Below, in pieces: positions 41,432 to 49,106 of a stretch of DNA of 64,000 nucleotides. The stretch is from Polyangiaceae bacterium (GTDB lineage Bacteria > Myxococcota_A > Polyangia > Polyangiales > Polyangiaceae). Position 1 is the stretch's first letter. Each line of letters starts with the position of its first letter. The DNA is taken from NCBI GenBank assembly GCA_013361525.1, contig JABFXY010000037.1:45132-109131 (forward strand), given 5' to 3'. Below the pieces are notes generated by a model that made no database searches, was not told the DNA's origin, and was given only the letters and a program-made list of their open reading frames with translations. A program made the translations under genes and the position numbers.

Positions 41432-41523
41432 TCGCTCATGCTACGCGCGTTTCGCCCCTCGGCGCGGCGAGATGCCGCGCGAGCGGTTGTCAGGCGGCGA
41501 TTCGCCCCCTATGGACGCGCACC

Positions 41524-42330
41524 ATGACCGCCACCTCCCCTTCGATGCGCGAGCTGACGAGCGCCCGCTCGATTGAACCCGGCCGCTTCGAGATCGACAT
41601 CCCCGATGGCTGGCAACAGGGCAAAGGCGCATTCGGCGGGCTCGTCGTCAGCATCCTCATTCGATGCAGCGAAGTGCACATGGGCGACGCGAGCCGGCCG
41701 CTCCGCTCGATCACCGCGGAGCTTTGCGGCCCGACGGAGCCGGGCGCCGCGACAATCATGGTCGAGACACTGCGCGCTGGTGGAATGGTAACGACGGTCG
41801 CCGCACGGCTCGTTCAAGCGGGGCAAGTGCAAGCGCACGCGGTGGCCGTGTTCGGCAAAGCGCGGCTCGATGCGACGTGGGCGACGAGCGGCACGATCGC
41901 GCAGCCGAGCTGGCGCGATATCCAGCCGCTGCCGATGGATGGCCCGGGGTTTCCCACGTTCGCCAAGCACTACGAGTTCCGCAACACGGGTCCCCTTCCA
42001 TTCGCAGGCGGCAAGGAGGCGCTCGCGCACGGCTGGGTTCGGCCGCGCAACGTCGGCGGCCCGTGCGATGCGGCGTGGGTCGCAGCTTGCGCCGACGGAT
42101 GGTGGCCTGCGCTCTTCACGGTCGAACAAGCGCCGCGTCCGATGGCCACGGTCGCGTACACGCTCGACGTCGTCGGCTCGCTCGAAGGGCTCGATCCGAC
42201 CGCGCCGCTTTTCCATGTGGGCCGCGTCTCCGCGATGAACGGCGGCTACTTCGTCGAAACGCGGGAGCTTCGAAGCGAAACGGGCGCGCTCGTCGGCATC
42301 AACCAGCAGACTTTCGTCGTCGTGCGCTGA
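41524..42330 (+). CDS. TesB-like acyl-CoA thioesterase
   Basis: A 268-residue cytoplasmic protein with a double hotdog layout: QQGKGAFGGLVVSILIRCSE (first hotdog helix), RPLRSITAELCGPTEPG, and C-terminal AYTLDVVGSLEGLDP and HVGRVSAMNGGYFVETRELRSETGALVG. This fits the thioesterase-like (4HBT_3/TesB) superfamily. Natural substrate not known. ATG 41524 fits the family's N-terminus; the Shine-Dalgarno site is weak. It opens a three-gene rightward operon with the App1-like gene (28 bp gap). Confidence 0.8.
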   Translation: MTATSPSMRELTSARSIEPGRFEIDIPDGWQQGKGAFGGLVVSILIRCSEVHMGDASRPLRSITAELCGPTEPGAATIMVETLRAGGMVTTVAARLVQAGQVQAHAVAVFGKARLDATWATSGTIAQPSWRDIQPLPMDGPGFPTFAKHYEFRNTGPLPFAGGKEALAHGWVRPRNVGGPCDAAWVAACADGWWPALFTVEQAPRPMATVAYTLDVVGSLEGLDPTAPLFHVGRVSAMNGGYFVETRELRSETGALVGINQQTFVVVR

Positions 42331-42358
42331 ATCGCCCAGGCTATTCTTCGCCGGGGCC

Positions 42359-43546
42359 ATGGAAGCACGCACACGGCTGTTGGCGCTCGGCATGACGATC
42401 ACGCTCGGCTGTAGTCACAGCGCGACGACGGCGGAGACCACCGATCCGCTGGCGGCGAACGGCTCGTCGACCCCCTCGGTGACGCCGGACACACCCGCGC
42501 GGACCGTCGACGCAGCCGCGATCGAGAACGCGCGCAAGCGCTCCCCGATCAAGTCGGACGAGGTGGTGGCGCTGTTTCCGTCGTACGCACGCCGCTCCGC
42601 GGACGGCACGAGGTGGCAGTTCGAGCTGCACGGGTGGATCTACGAGCCGGAAGAAGACGACATCGTCCGCGGCAAAGCGCTCGACGAGATCGCCGAAGGG
42701 CTGCCGACCGACGCGGCGAGCTCACCCATCGTACGCAGCCGTCTCGCGATGTTCCTCGTCGACAACGAACGCGGAAAAGAAGTGAGCGTGACGATTGCGG
42801 GCAAGGTCTTCCAGCTCCCGTCCTCCGCCGAAGACGGTCACTTCTCGAGCGAGATAGAGCTCGACGACGTGGACGCGCGAGCTTGGGCGAACAAGGGCAT
42901 GCTCGAGGTGGCCGCGCTCACGAGGCCGAGCGACACGCGCTCCTTCACGACGAAGCTGATGCTCGTCGAGCCGGAGGGGCTCACCGTCATCAGCGACGTC
43001 GACGACACCATCAAGATCTCGGAGGTCACGAACAAGACGCAGCTCGTGAAGCGCACGTTCGCGATGCCGTTCGAGGCCGTACCCGGAATGGCGTCCGCCT
43101 ATTCGCGCTGGCTCGGCGAGGGCACACATCTGCACTTCGTGTCGTCGAGCCCGTGGCAGCTCTTCAAGCCGCTCTCCAGCTTGGTGGAGGAGTCGGGCTT
43201 TCCTCCGTGCACCTACGATCTGAAGCGCATTCGTCCGCGCAGCGTGCCGAAGGCCGCGGCGCTCCTCCTGACCGATCCGCTCGAGACCAAGCCGCCCGCG
43301 ATCCTCGCTTTGCTCGACAGGTTTCCGAAGCGGCGCGTCGTCCTCGTCGGTGACTCGGGTGAAAAAGATCCCGAGGTCTATGGGCTCGTCGCGCGGCAGC
43401 GCGCTTCTCAGATCGCGCGCATCTACATCCGCGACGTGACGGGTGAGGCGCGCACCGCCGATCGTTACGCGCGCGCGTTCGACGGCATCGCAGGAGACAA
43501 GTGGGCGATCTTCACCGACGCGAACGCGCTGCCTCCGAGCCCGTGA
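42359..43546 (+). CDS. App1-like phosphatidate phosphatase lipoprotein
   Basis: A 395-residue protein with lipobox ITLGC (Cys about 18) and Ser/Thr linker, then an N-terminal beta domain (about 85-205) and a HAD-type App1 catalytic domain (about 208-380): TVISDVDDTIK (D213, D215, T217), HFVSSSPWQLF and KRRVVLVGDSGEKDPEVYG. Family members dephosphorylate phosphatidic acid (yeast App1). A lipid-anchored form implies action on envelope lipids. The downstream lipoprotein start overlaps its stop. Confidence 0.85.
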   Translation: MEARTRLLALGMTITLGCSHSATTAETTDPLAANGSSTPSVTPDTPARTVDAAAIENARKRSPIKSDEVVALFPSYARRSADGTRWQFELHGWIYEPEEDDIVRGKALDEIAEGLPTDAASSPIVRSRLAMFLVDNERGKEVSVTIAGKVFQLPSSAEDGHFSSEIELDDVDARAWANKGMLEVAALTRPSDTRSFTTKLMLVEPEGLTVISDVDDTIKISEVTNKTQLVKRTFAMPFEAVPGMASAYSRWLGEGTHLHFVSSSPWQLFKPLSSLVEESGFPPCTYDLKRIRPRSVPKAAALLLTDPLETKPPAILALLDRFPKRRVVLVGDSGEKDPEVYGLVARQRASQIARIYIRDVTGEARTADRYARAFDGIAGDKWAIFTDANALPPSP

Positions 43547-44145
43547 ACATCGCTCGGCTGCGCTTCGGTCGGTTGGGCATCGTCGCGCTGCTCGGATTGA
43601 CGAGCGCCTGCGCGAGCTCGGATCTGATGACCGAGATCAAACGGCCCAAGATCGCGGCGAACGAGCAGAAGGCGACGGTCGTGTTCCTCCGAGCGTCGAG
43701 CACGGCGCCCAACACGACCGTGACGATCCTGGACGACAAGCGCCGGTTTCTCGGCGACAGCCTGCCGGGTGGGTGTTTCGTCGCACAGGTCGATCCGGGC
43801 GAGCACCTGTTCGTCGGCTGGGCCGCCAACACGACGGCGATGGAGGTCAGCCTCGAGCCGAAGAAGATTTACTACGTCGACGTGGTGATGCGGCTCGGCT
43901 CGGTGTCGGCGCGCGCGAACCTCCTGCGCGTCGATACGTCGGCCGAGGCCAAACGGGCCACGCGGGCGGCGCTGTCCGATTGCACGTTCTACCGCGCCGA
44001 TGAGCGCGCCGGCGCACGATGGCTCGCCGAGCGCGAGCCGGAGGCGATCGATCGCGTGCGGCGCGCGAAAGAGATCGCAGCGCGATACACGACCGAGGAG
44101 CAGAAGCAGCGCCGGCTGTTGCCCGAAGACGGGCGCTCGGACTGA
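43543..44145 (+). CDS. Small lipoprotein, DUF2846-like
   Basis: A 200-residue protein starting at GTG 43543, which overlaps the App1-like stop (GTGA). Signal peptide and lipobox TSAC (Cys about 20). The body, KATVVFLRASSTAPNTTVTILDDKRRFLGDSLPGGCFVAQVDPGEHLFVGW, has the beta pattern of DUF2846-type lipoproteins. A coiled helical tail (RAKEIAARYTTEEQKQRR) ends the protein. Function unknown. Confidence 0.75.
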   Translation: MNIARLRFGRLGIVALLGLTSACASSDLMTEIKRPKIAANEQKATVVFLRASSTAPNTTVTILDDKRRFLGDSLPGGCFVAQVDPGEHLFVGWAANTTAMEVSLEPKKIYYVDVVMRLGSVSARANLLRVDTSAEAKRATRAALSDCTFYRADERAGARWLAEREPEAIDRVRRAKEIAARYTTEEQKQRRLLPEDGRSD

Positions 44146-44594
44146 CGTCGGAAATCCTCTGCGAAGAGCCGGTGCAACCATCCACTCACGCGCCCGTGAG
44201 GTGGTTTCGTAACATTCGTTCTAGAAACGACTGCGTTGCGTGCTCGCACCTGGAACAAGACGTCCTGGTGCCTTGTTCCCCTCGAAATCACGTCTTCTGC
44301 GGGGTGGTCGAGCCCTCGCGGCGGCGAGGTCTTGCGAGCATCGCGACCTGCGCTGAAACCTCAGCAAGTTCAGGCATGTACAGTCCGTCGAAGGGGGTCG
44401 GAGCAAAAAGTAAAGCTTGAACGGCTCGCCCAGAAGAAATCCGCTGCGCGCCGTTCGATACGAGAGTAGATAACCTGGCATCCTTCCCCAAACGCCCGCC
44501 GTGCCGTGTCGCGTGGTGAGCGCTCTCTCTGTCCTGATGCGCAAGGGATTGCGCGAAGGTGTGACTCTTCCCACGCGAGATTGGGAGCATCCCT
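44146..44594. other. 449-bp region without genes: hairpins and likely promoter/leader
   Basis: A terminator-like hairpin (44182-44204) ends the preceding operon. Two more stems follow: GGAACAAG/CTTGTTCC (44252-44259/44272-44279) and CCTCGC-GGCG-GCGAGG (44314-44329). The sequence is less GC-rich than its surroundings. No ORF here looks coding. It most likely holds the promoter and a long leader for the gene at 44595, or a small RNA; no family recognised. Confidence 0.5.
44182..44208 (+). terminator. Terminator-like hairpin after 43543 lipoprotein gene
   Basis: CCACTCACG (44182-44190) and CGTGAGGTGG (44195-44204) pair with one bulge around a CGCC loop, followed by TTT. It lies 36 bp past the stop of the last gene of the operon. 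Confidence 0.6.
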
Positions 44595-46232
44595 ATGAAT
44601 AAAGGTACAGCCATCGTTGGATTCGTCTTGTCCTTCATCGCCGGAATGATCCTGGTCTGGGGCATTGGTCGCTCCCCGGGATCGTCGGCAACGAAAGAAG
44701 AAGGACAGAAGGCCGCTCCCGGCTCCGTCGCGGTGAACGCGGGCGCGCCGAAGGTCGAGCTCTTCGTCATGTCGCAATGCCCCTACGGCGTGCAGGCGGA
44801 GAACGCGTTTGCGGACGTCGTGAAGACGCTCGGGCCGGACATCGACTTCCACGTCGACTTCATCGGCAAGAAGGGCCCGAACGGCGACCTTTCGAGCATG
44901 CACGGACCGAACGAGCTGAAGGGCAACATCGTGCAGGCGTGCGCGATGAAGTACGCCCCGGCGAAGTGGTTCGAGATGGTTCTCTGCCAGAACGAGAACT
45001 ACAAAGAGGTCGCGACGAACTGGGAAGCGTGCGCGGGCAAGCTCGGCATCGCGACCGACAAGATCGCGGCTTGTGCGGACGGCGACGAGGGCAAGCAGCT
45101 GATGACGGAGTCGTTCGATCGCTCCACCGCGGCGAAGGCCTCGGGCAGCCCGACGATCATGATCAACGGCGAGAAGTACCAAGGCGGCCGGAAGTCGGGT
45201 GACTTCATGCGCGCCATCTGCGGCAAGTTCACGGGCGAGCAACCGGCTGCCTGCAAGAACATCCCGGAGGCCCCCAAGGTCAACGTGACGATCCTCAGCG
45301 ACGCGCGCTGCAAAGAGTGCAACACGCAGGGCCTCGAGGGCTCGCTGAAGCAGAAGATCGGCAACCCGGTCGTGACGAAGGTCGACTACGCCGAGCCTGC
45401 CGGCAAGAAGCTCTACGACGAGGTGAAGCCCGGCAAGCTCCCGGCGCTCATCTTCGACGCGACGCTCGACGCGGACAAGGACGCGAAGATGGCGTTCGCG
45501 CGCGGCATGAAGGAAGCGGGTCAGTACAAGGTCGTCTCGGTCGGCCGTGACTGGAACCCCGCCTGCGCCGACGAGGGTGGATGCAACAGCGACGAGTGCA
45601 AGCTCTCGCTCTTCTGCCGTCAGCAGCAGCCCGCCGTCCCCAACAAGGTCGAGCTCTTCATCATGAGCCAGTGCCCGTTCGGGGTCGAAGCCTTCAACGG
45701 CTCCAAGGAAGTTCTCGAGAACTTCAAGAAGAACAACGTCGCGCTCGACTTCTCCGTCCACTACATCGGCGACGGCGAGGGCGACAAGCTCACCAGCATG
45801 CACGGCAAGGGTGAGGTCGACGAGGACCTCCGCCAGGTCTGCGCCGCCAAGCACTACAAAGAGAACAACAAGTGGATGGACTACATGTGGTGCCGCATGA
45901 AGGACAAGGACTGGAAGACGGACAACTGGCAGGCGTGCACCGGTGGCGACACGGGCATCGATGCCGACGTCATCAAGAAGTGCTCCGAGGGTGACGAGGG
46001 CAAGCAGCTCCTCACCGAGTCCTTCAACTACACCAAGGCGAGCGGCATCAGCGGCAGCCCGAGCTGGATCGTCAACAACCAGCAGAAGTTCTCGGGCCGC
46101 GACGCCGAGACCATCAAGACGAACATCTGCAAGTACAACCAGGTCGCTGGTTGCGAGGCGAAGCTCAGCGGTCCCCCGGCGCCCCCGGCCGGTGGTCGCG
46201 CAGCCCCGGCGAACGCCGGCTGCGGCGGCTGA
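44595..46232 (+). CDS. Membrane-anchored protein with two GILT/DsbA-like domains and a CxxC domain
   Basis: A 545-residue protein. An N-terminal membrane anchor (about 5-25) points the rest to the periplasm. Domain A (about 53-215) and domain B (about 352-520) are copies: both have FxMSQCPxG (CPYG 62-65, CPFG 360-363), a SMHG segment, a QACAxKY/QVCAAKH helix with Cys, NWEAC/NWQAC, and DEGKQLxTESF followed by SGSPxxxxN. This matches GILT-like thiol reductases but each active site keeps only the first Cys of CxxC. A middle Trx-like domain (about 225-345) has a normal CKEC (C239, C242). The tail is Pro/Gly/Ala-rich and ends CGG. A periplasmic thiol relay is the likely role. Start ATG has GGGAG 7 nt upstream. 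Confidence 0.8.
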   Translation: MNKGTAIVGFVLSFIAGMILVWGIGRSPGSSATKEEGQKAAPGSVAVNAGAPKVELFVMSQCPYGVQAENAFADVVKTLGPDIDFHVDFIGKKGPNGDLSSMHGPNELKGNIVQACAMKYAPAKWFEMVLCQNENYKEVATNWEACAGKLGIATDKIAACADGDEGKQLMTESFDRSTAAKASGSPTIMINGEKYQGGRKSGDFMRAICGKFTGEQPAACKNIPEAPKVNVTILSDARCKECNTQGLEGSLKQKIGNPVVTKVDYAEPAGKKLYDEVKPGKLPALIFDATLDADKDAKMAFARGMKEAGQYKVVSVGRDWNPACADEGGCNSDECKLSLFCRQQQPAVPNKVELFIMSQCPFGVEAFNGSKEVLENFKKNNVALDFSVHYIGDGEGDKLTSMHGKGEVDEDLRQVCAAKHYKENNKWMDYMWCRMKDKDWKTDNWQACTGGDTGIDADVIKKCSEGDEGKQLLTESFNYTKASGISGSPSWIVNNQQKFSGRDAETIKTNICKYNQVAGCEAKLSGPPAPPAGGRAAPANAGCGG

Positions 46233-46253
46233 TCAGCTGACCTCCTAACGACG

Positions 46254-46288
46254 ACGCCCGCGGCTCCGGCTGCGGGCGTTTTCGTTTT
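46254..46288 (+). terminator. Intrinsic terminator
   Basis: ACGCCCGC (46254-46261) pairs with GCGGGCGT (46272-46279) around a 10-nt loop that itself can pair (GGC/GCC), followed by TTTTCGTTTT. It lies 22 bp after the GILT-like gene. Confidence 0.85.
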
Positions 46289-46298
46289 GTGCCCAGAA

Positions 46299-46420
46299 AG
46301 AGGGGTCGCCAAGGGCGCCAAGAGAGGAAAGAGGAGGAAGAAGAGGAATGAGGTTTAGGCTCGAACTCCTAGAACCCTCTTCTCCCTCCTTCTGCCCTTG
46401 GCGCTCTTGGCGACCCCTCT
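46299..46420. repeat. Long inverted repeat with 9-bp internal repetition
   Basis: The left arm from 46299 (AGAGGGGTCGCCAAGGGCGC...) and right arm ending 46420 are near-perfect reverse complements over about 25 bp. GTCGCCAAG and GGCGCCAAG repeat in tandem inside the arm, followed by purine-rich AGAGGAAAGAGGAGG. It sits between convergent genes, like the element at 2069-2167. Confidence 0.7.
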
Positions 46421-46440
46421 GATCTCTCGACGAGCAGCGA

Positions 46441-48225
46441 CTACCAGGTCGGATCGCCGTCGTCGGGGCGCTCGATGCCTACGAGCTTGAAGCCTTTCGG
46501 GCCGAGGTCGTAGAGGTGCATGCGTAGCGGGCCTTCGGCGATGCCGTTGGTGATGTCGACGACGGCGTAGCGCTCGGGGTCGTTGTCTTTGAGCGCGTCG
46601 CTCTTGGCGACCTTGGGGAGGTCGACGCAGACCTCGCCGTTGGCGCCGCGGGTGACCTTCACCGTGTCGCTCGACCCGAGGGTGCGGCCGGTGAAGATGG
46701 TGCCCGCGTACTTGAATTGCTTCTCGGGCCACGTCGCGGACTCTCGCGCGAGGTCGGTTGCGCAGACCTTTGCGCCGGTGACGCGAACGTCGGCGAGCGG
46801 CGAGAGGTTCTTGAAGTAGCGCTCGCGGATCTTGTTGCGCCGCTTGATGAGCGCCTTCGTGAGCACCTCGGTGTGGAACTTGTCGCTGTAGTCGCCGACC
46901 TTCACCGCCTCCGCGACGAGGTCGTCGGAAAAGCGCGTGATGATGCGCGCAGCCCACGCGCCGTCGTGTTCGGTCATGCGCTGGAAGGCCGGGTTCGGGT
47001 AGCCGCCTTTCCAATCTTCCGGCTCGAAGTCGTCGAGCGGGAAGTAGGCGAAGAGCTCCGCGCCTTTGACGACTTTGCCTTCGTCCCACGGGCGATGCGG
47101 AATGCCGAGCGTGAGGAGGTCTGCCGCGACGTCGCCGGGATCGAAGTAGTAGCTCTTGTTGATGCGGCGATTCAGCGAATCCCACTCCCAGTGGGAGCCG
47201 AAGCAGTCGCCGAGATCGAGATACCAGTGCAGCGTGTAACCCGGCGATGCGTCTTTGTTCTTCGAGTCGACGGCGTGCCACGTCGTCATCGAGTTCTGCT
47301 CGCGCGAGTCGAAGTGACCGAGCCACGCGGCGATGAGGCGCGCGCCGCGTAGGTCGCGTCGATCTTCGTGGTCGATGACGTCGTTCGGGTCGTCGCGACG
47401 CGTCTCCTCGTATTTGAACGGGCCGACGGTGCGACCATCGAGCCAGCGCGACGCGAGCATGCGGTACTCGCCGTTTCGCTTTTGCGCGCCCTCGAGGATC
47501 TTCTCCATCGCGGGTTGATCGAAGTTCTTCTCGACGCCGCTGTTGTCCGCAAACTTCAGGCCGGGCTTCAGCGAAAGGAGGCGCTTGGGTACGTAGACGA
47601 CGGTGTCACAAGCCGCGTACCAGCCGGCCGCGTGGTAGATGCGCGTCGCAATCGCCGTCGCGCCGGTCGCCTTCTCCCCTTCTCGCGCTTGATCGGCTTT
47701 CAGCATGAACTTGCCGACGCCCTTGATGTTCACGCGGAAGCCCGGGTTCGCGCCGTTCGGCTTGCCTTGATCGATCACCCACGAGCCGTCGGCGTCCTTC
47801 TCCGGATCCAGCATCGTCTCGGGGCAGCTGCCGCGGACCAGCTCTTCCTTCGTGAAGGGACGTACGCCGATGCGGTTCGTGAACCAGGACGAGTCGGGGA
47901 CCTCGTCCATCGCGTTGACGTTCTTCGCCTCGAAGCCGAAATCCATCGCAAAGAACTGCGACATCGGCCGGAAGATCGTCTTGTCGCCGACGTCCCATGC
48001 GAACGGAGAGACGTACTCTTCCGGTCGGCAGATCGTCTCCTTCTCGCCGTCGTCGTTCGTGATCTCTTTGCAGGGGACGGCGACGGGCTTGAGGTCGTCG
48101 TCGACCCAGACGGGATCTTTCAGCGGGAACCGACGCGGCTCGGGCGAGGCGCAACCGAGCCCGGCGCCGACGCCGAGGAGCACGAGCACCGAACCTGTCA
48201 GCGTTGAGTTGTGCATGATGCTCAC
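46441..48225 (-). CDS. Lipoprotein with possible kinase-like (HipA/PI3K-type) core
   Basis: A 594-residue protein. It starts with GTG 48225, overlapping the upstream stop (GTGA), and has a lipobox GLGC (Cys about 25); ATG 48216 is an alternative. The middle contains GKFMLKADQAREGEKATGA (a possible ATP-binding Lys and Gly-rich region), then WLGHFDSREQN (D306, N311, DxxxxN spacing) and LDLGDCFGS (D337). This order, K - DxxxxN - DxG, matches catalytic loops of HipA, PI3/4-kinase and Fam20-like folds. I do not recognise the family by name and the kinase idea is inference. Last gene of a four-gene coupled operon. Confidence 0.7.
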   Translation of the reverse strand: MSIMHNSTLTGSVLVLLGVGAGLGCASPEPRRFPLKDPVWVDDDLKPVAVPCKEITNDDGEKETICRPEEYVSPFAWDVGDKTIFRPMSQFFAMDFGFEAKNVNAMDEVPDSSWFTNRIGVRPFTKEELVRGSCPETMLDPEKDADGSWVIDQGKPNGANPGFRVNIKGVGKFMLKADQAREGEKATGATAIATRIYHAAGWYAACDTVVYVPKRLLSLKPGLKFADNSGVEKNFDQPAMEKILEGAQKRNGEYRMLASRWLDGRTVGPFKYEETRRDDPNDVIDHEDRRDLRGARLIAAWLGHFDSREQNSMTTWHAVDSKNKDASPGYTLHWYLDLGDCFGSHWEWDSLNRRINKSYYFDPGDVAADLLTLGIPHRPWDEGKVVKGAELFAYFPLDDFEPEDWKGGYPNPAFQRMTEHDGAWAARIITRFSDDLVAEAVKVGDYSDKFHTEVLTKALIKRRNKIRERYFKNLSPLADVRVTGAKVCATDLARESATWPEKQFKYAGTIFTGRTLGSSDTVKVTRGANGEVCVDLPKVAKSDALKDNDPERYAVVDITNGIAEGPLRMHLYDLGPKGFKLVGIERPDDGDPTW

Positions 48226-49106
48226 GGAAACTCGGGCCAGAGATCTCCCGTGGCCCAGCGGTAACGTAGCCCGATCTGACCGAGGTCGGCGCCGGCGACG
48301 CCGATCTGGTCGGGGTTGTAGACGCTCAGCGCGACGGCGGCCACCGCCTCGAGGTGGTGGGTCAGCGAGACGGCCGTGGCAGGCCCGATCCGGACGTTGA
48401 TGTAGTCACGGCCCGGGTTGTAGATGAGCTCCGCGAGGCCGCCGATGCGCAGGGTCGGCGGGTCGCCGATGGGCGCGAGGTACGACAGACGAAAGCGTCC
48501 GACGAACGGCGGGTCGATGACCACGCGCAGCGCCTCCTCGAACACGAAGAAGTTGTCGTCGACGGAGAAGAGGCCGTAGCCCGTCACCAAGGCGCCGATC
48601 GAGCCGTAGGGGAGCGGGATCTGGAAGGCGATCTCCGCGTCGAGGCTCAGGTAGCGCGTCTTCAAGCCTTCGTCGACGTCGAGCATCGGACGCGTGATCG
48701 ACTCCGCCGGCTCGATCAGCTTTTGATTCAACGCGGTCCAGAAGCGGGGGCCGAACTTGATCGAGCCCCACGGCGCGACCGCGCGAATGCCTCCGAACGT
48801 GTTCATCCCGCGAAGGCTCAGGTGGCTGTCGACCTCGAGCCCCGCCCACAAATAGTGCGGCCGGCCGTACCCCAGGTCGAGCTCGATCTTGGAGGAGATG
48901 CCGGCCGTCTCGAACACGACGCCCGCGAACCAGCGCGGCGGCGCGGCGCCCCAATACGGGCGGAATGCGGTGATGTCGCTTCGCGTCTCGGGAGGAAGCG
49001 GCCCGGTTCCGGGCGAGAGCCCCTCTTGAGCGGACGCGACCGGCGCGACCCATGCGAGCGCGACCCCGCAGGCGAGCGACGCAGCGATGCGAGAAAACCG
49101 GCTCAA
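48222..49106 (-). CDS. Predicted secreted beta-barrel-type protein
   Basis: A 294-residue protein with signal peptide (MSRFSRIAASLACGVALAWVA...ASA). The body alternates hydrophobic/polar residues in about eight to twelve strands (WFAGVVFETAGISSKIELDLGYG, GLRYRWATGDLWPEF at the end) and is probably an outer-membrane barrel. It ends in aromatic-Pro rather than the classical C-terminal Phe. It starts at TTG 49106, overlapping the PAP2 stop (TTGA). No family recognised. Confidence 0.7.
   Translation of the reverse strand: MSRFSRIAASLACGVALAWVAPVASAQEGLSPGTGPLPPETRSDITAFRPYWGAAPPRWFAGVVFETAGISSKIELDLGYGRPHYLWAGLEVDSHLSLRGMNTFGGIRAVAPWGSIKFGPRFWTALNQKLIEPAESITRPMLDVDEGLKTRYLSLDAEIAFQIPLPYGSIGALVTGYGLFSVDDNFFVFEEALRVVIDPPFVGRFRLSYLAPIGDPPTLRIGGLAELIYNPGRDYINVRIGPATAVSLTHHLEAVAAVALSVYNPDQIGVAGADLGQIGLRYRWATGDLWPEFP

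Noticed and set aside
44221..44574. A 117-codon minus-strand frame in the gene-free region
   Set aside because: Arg-rich, no signal or domain, poor start context, and codon use unlike neighbours.
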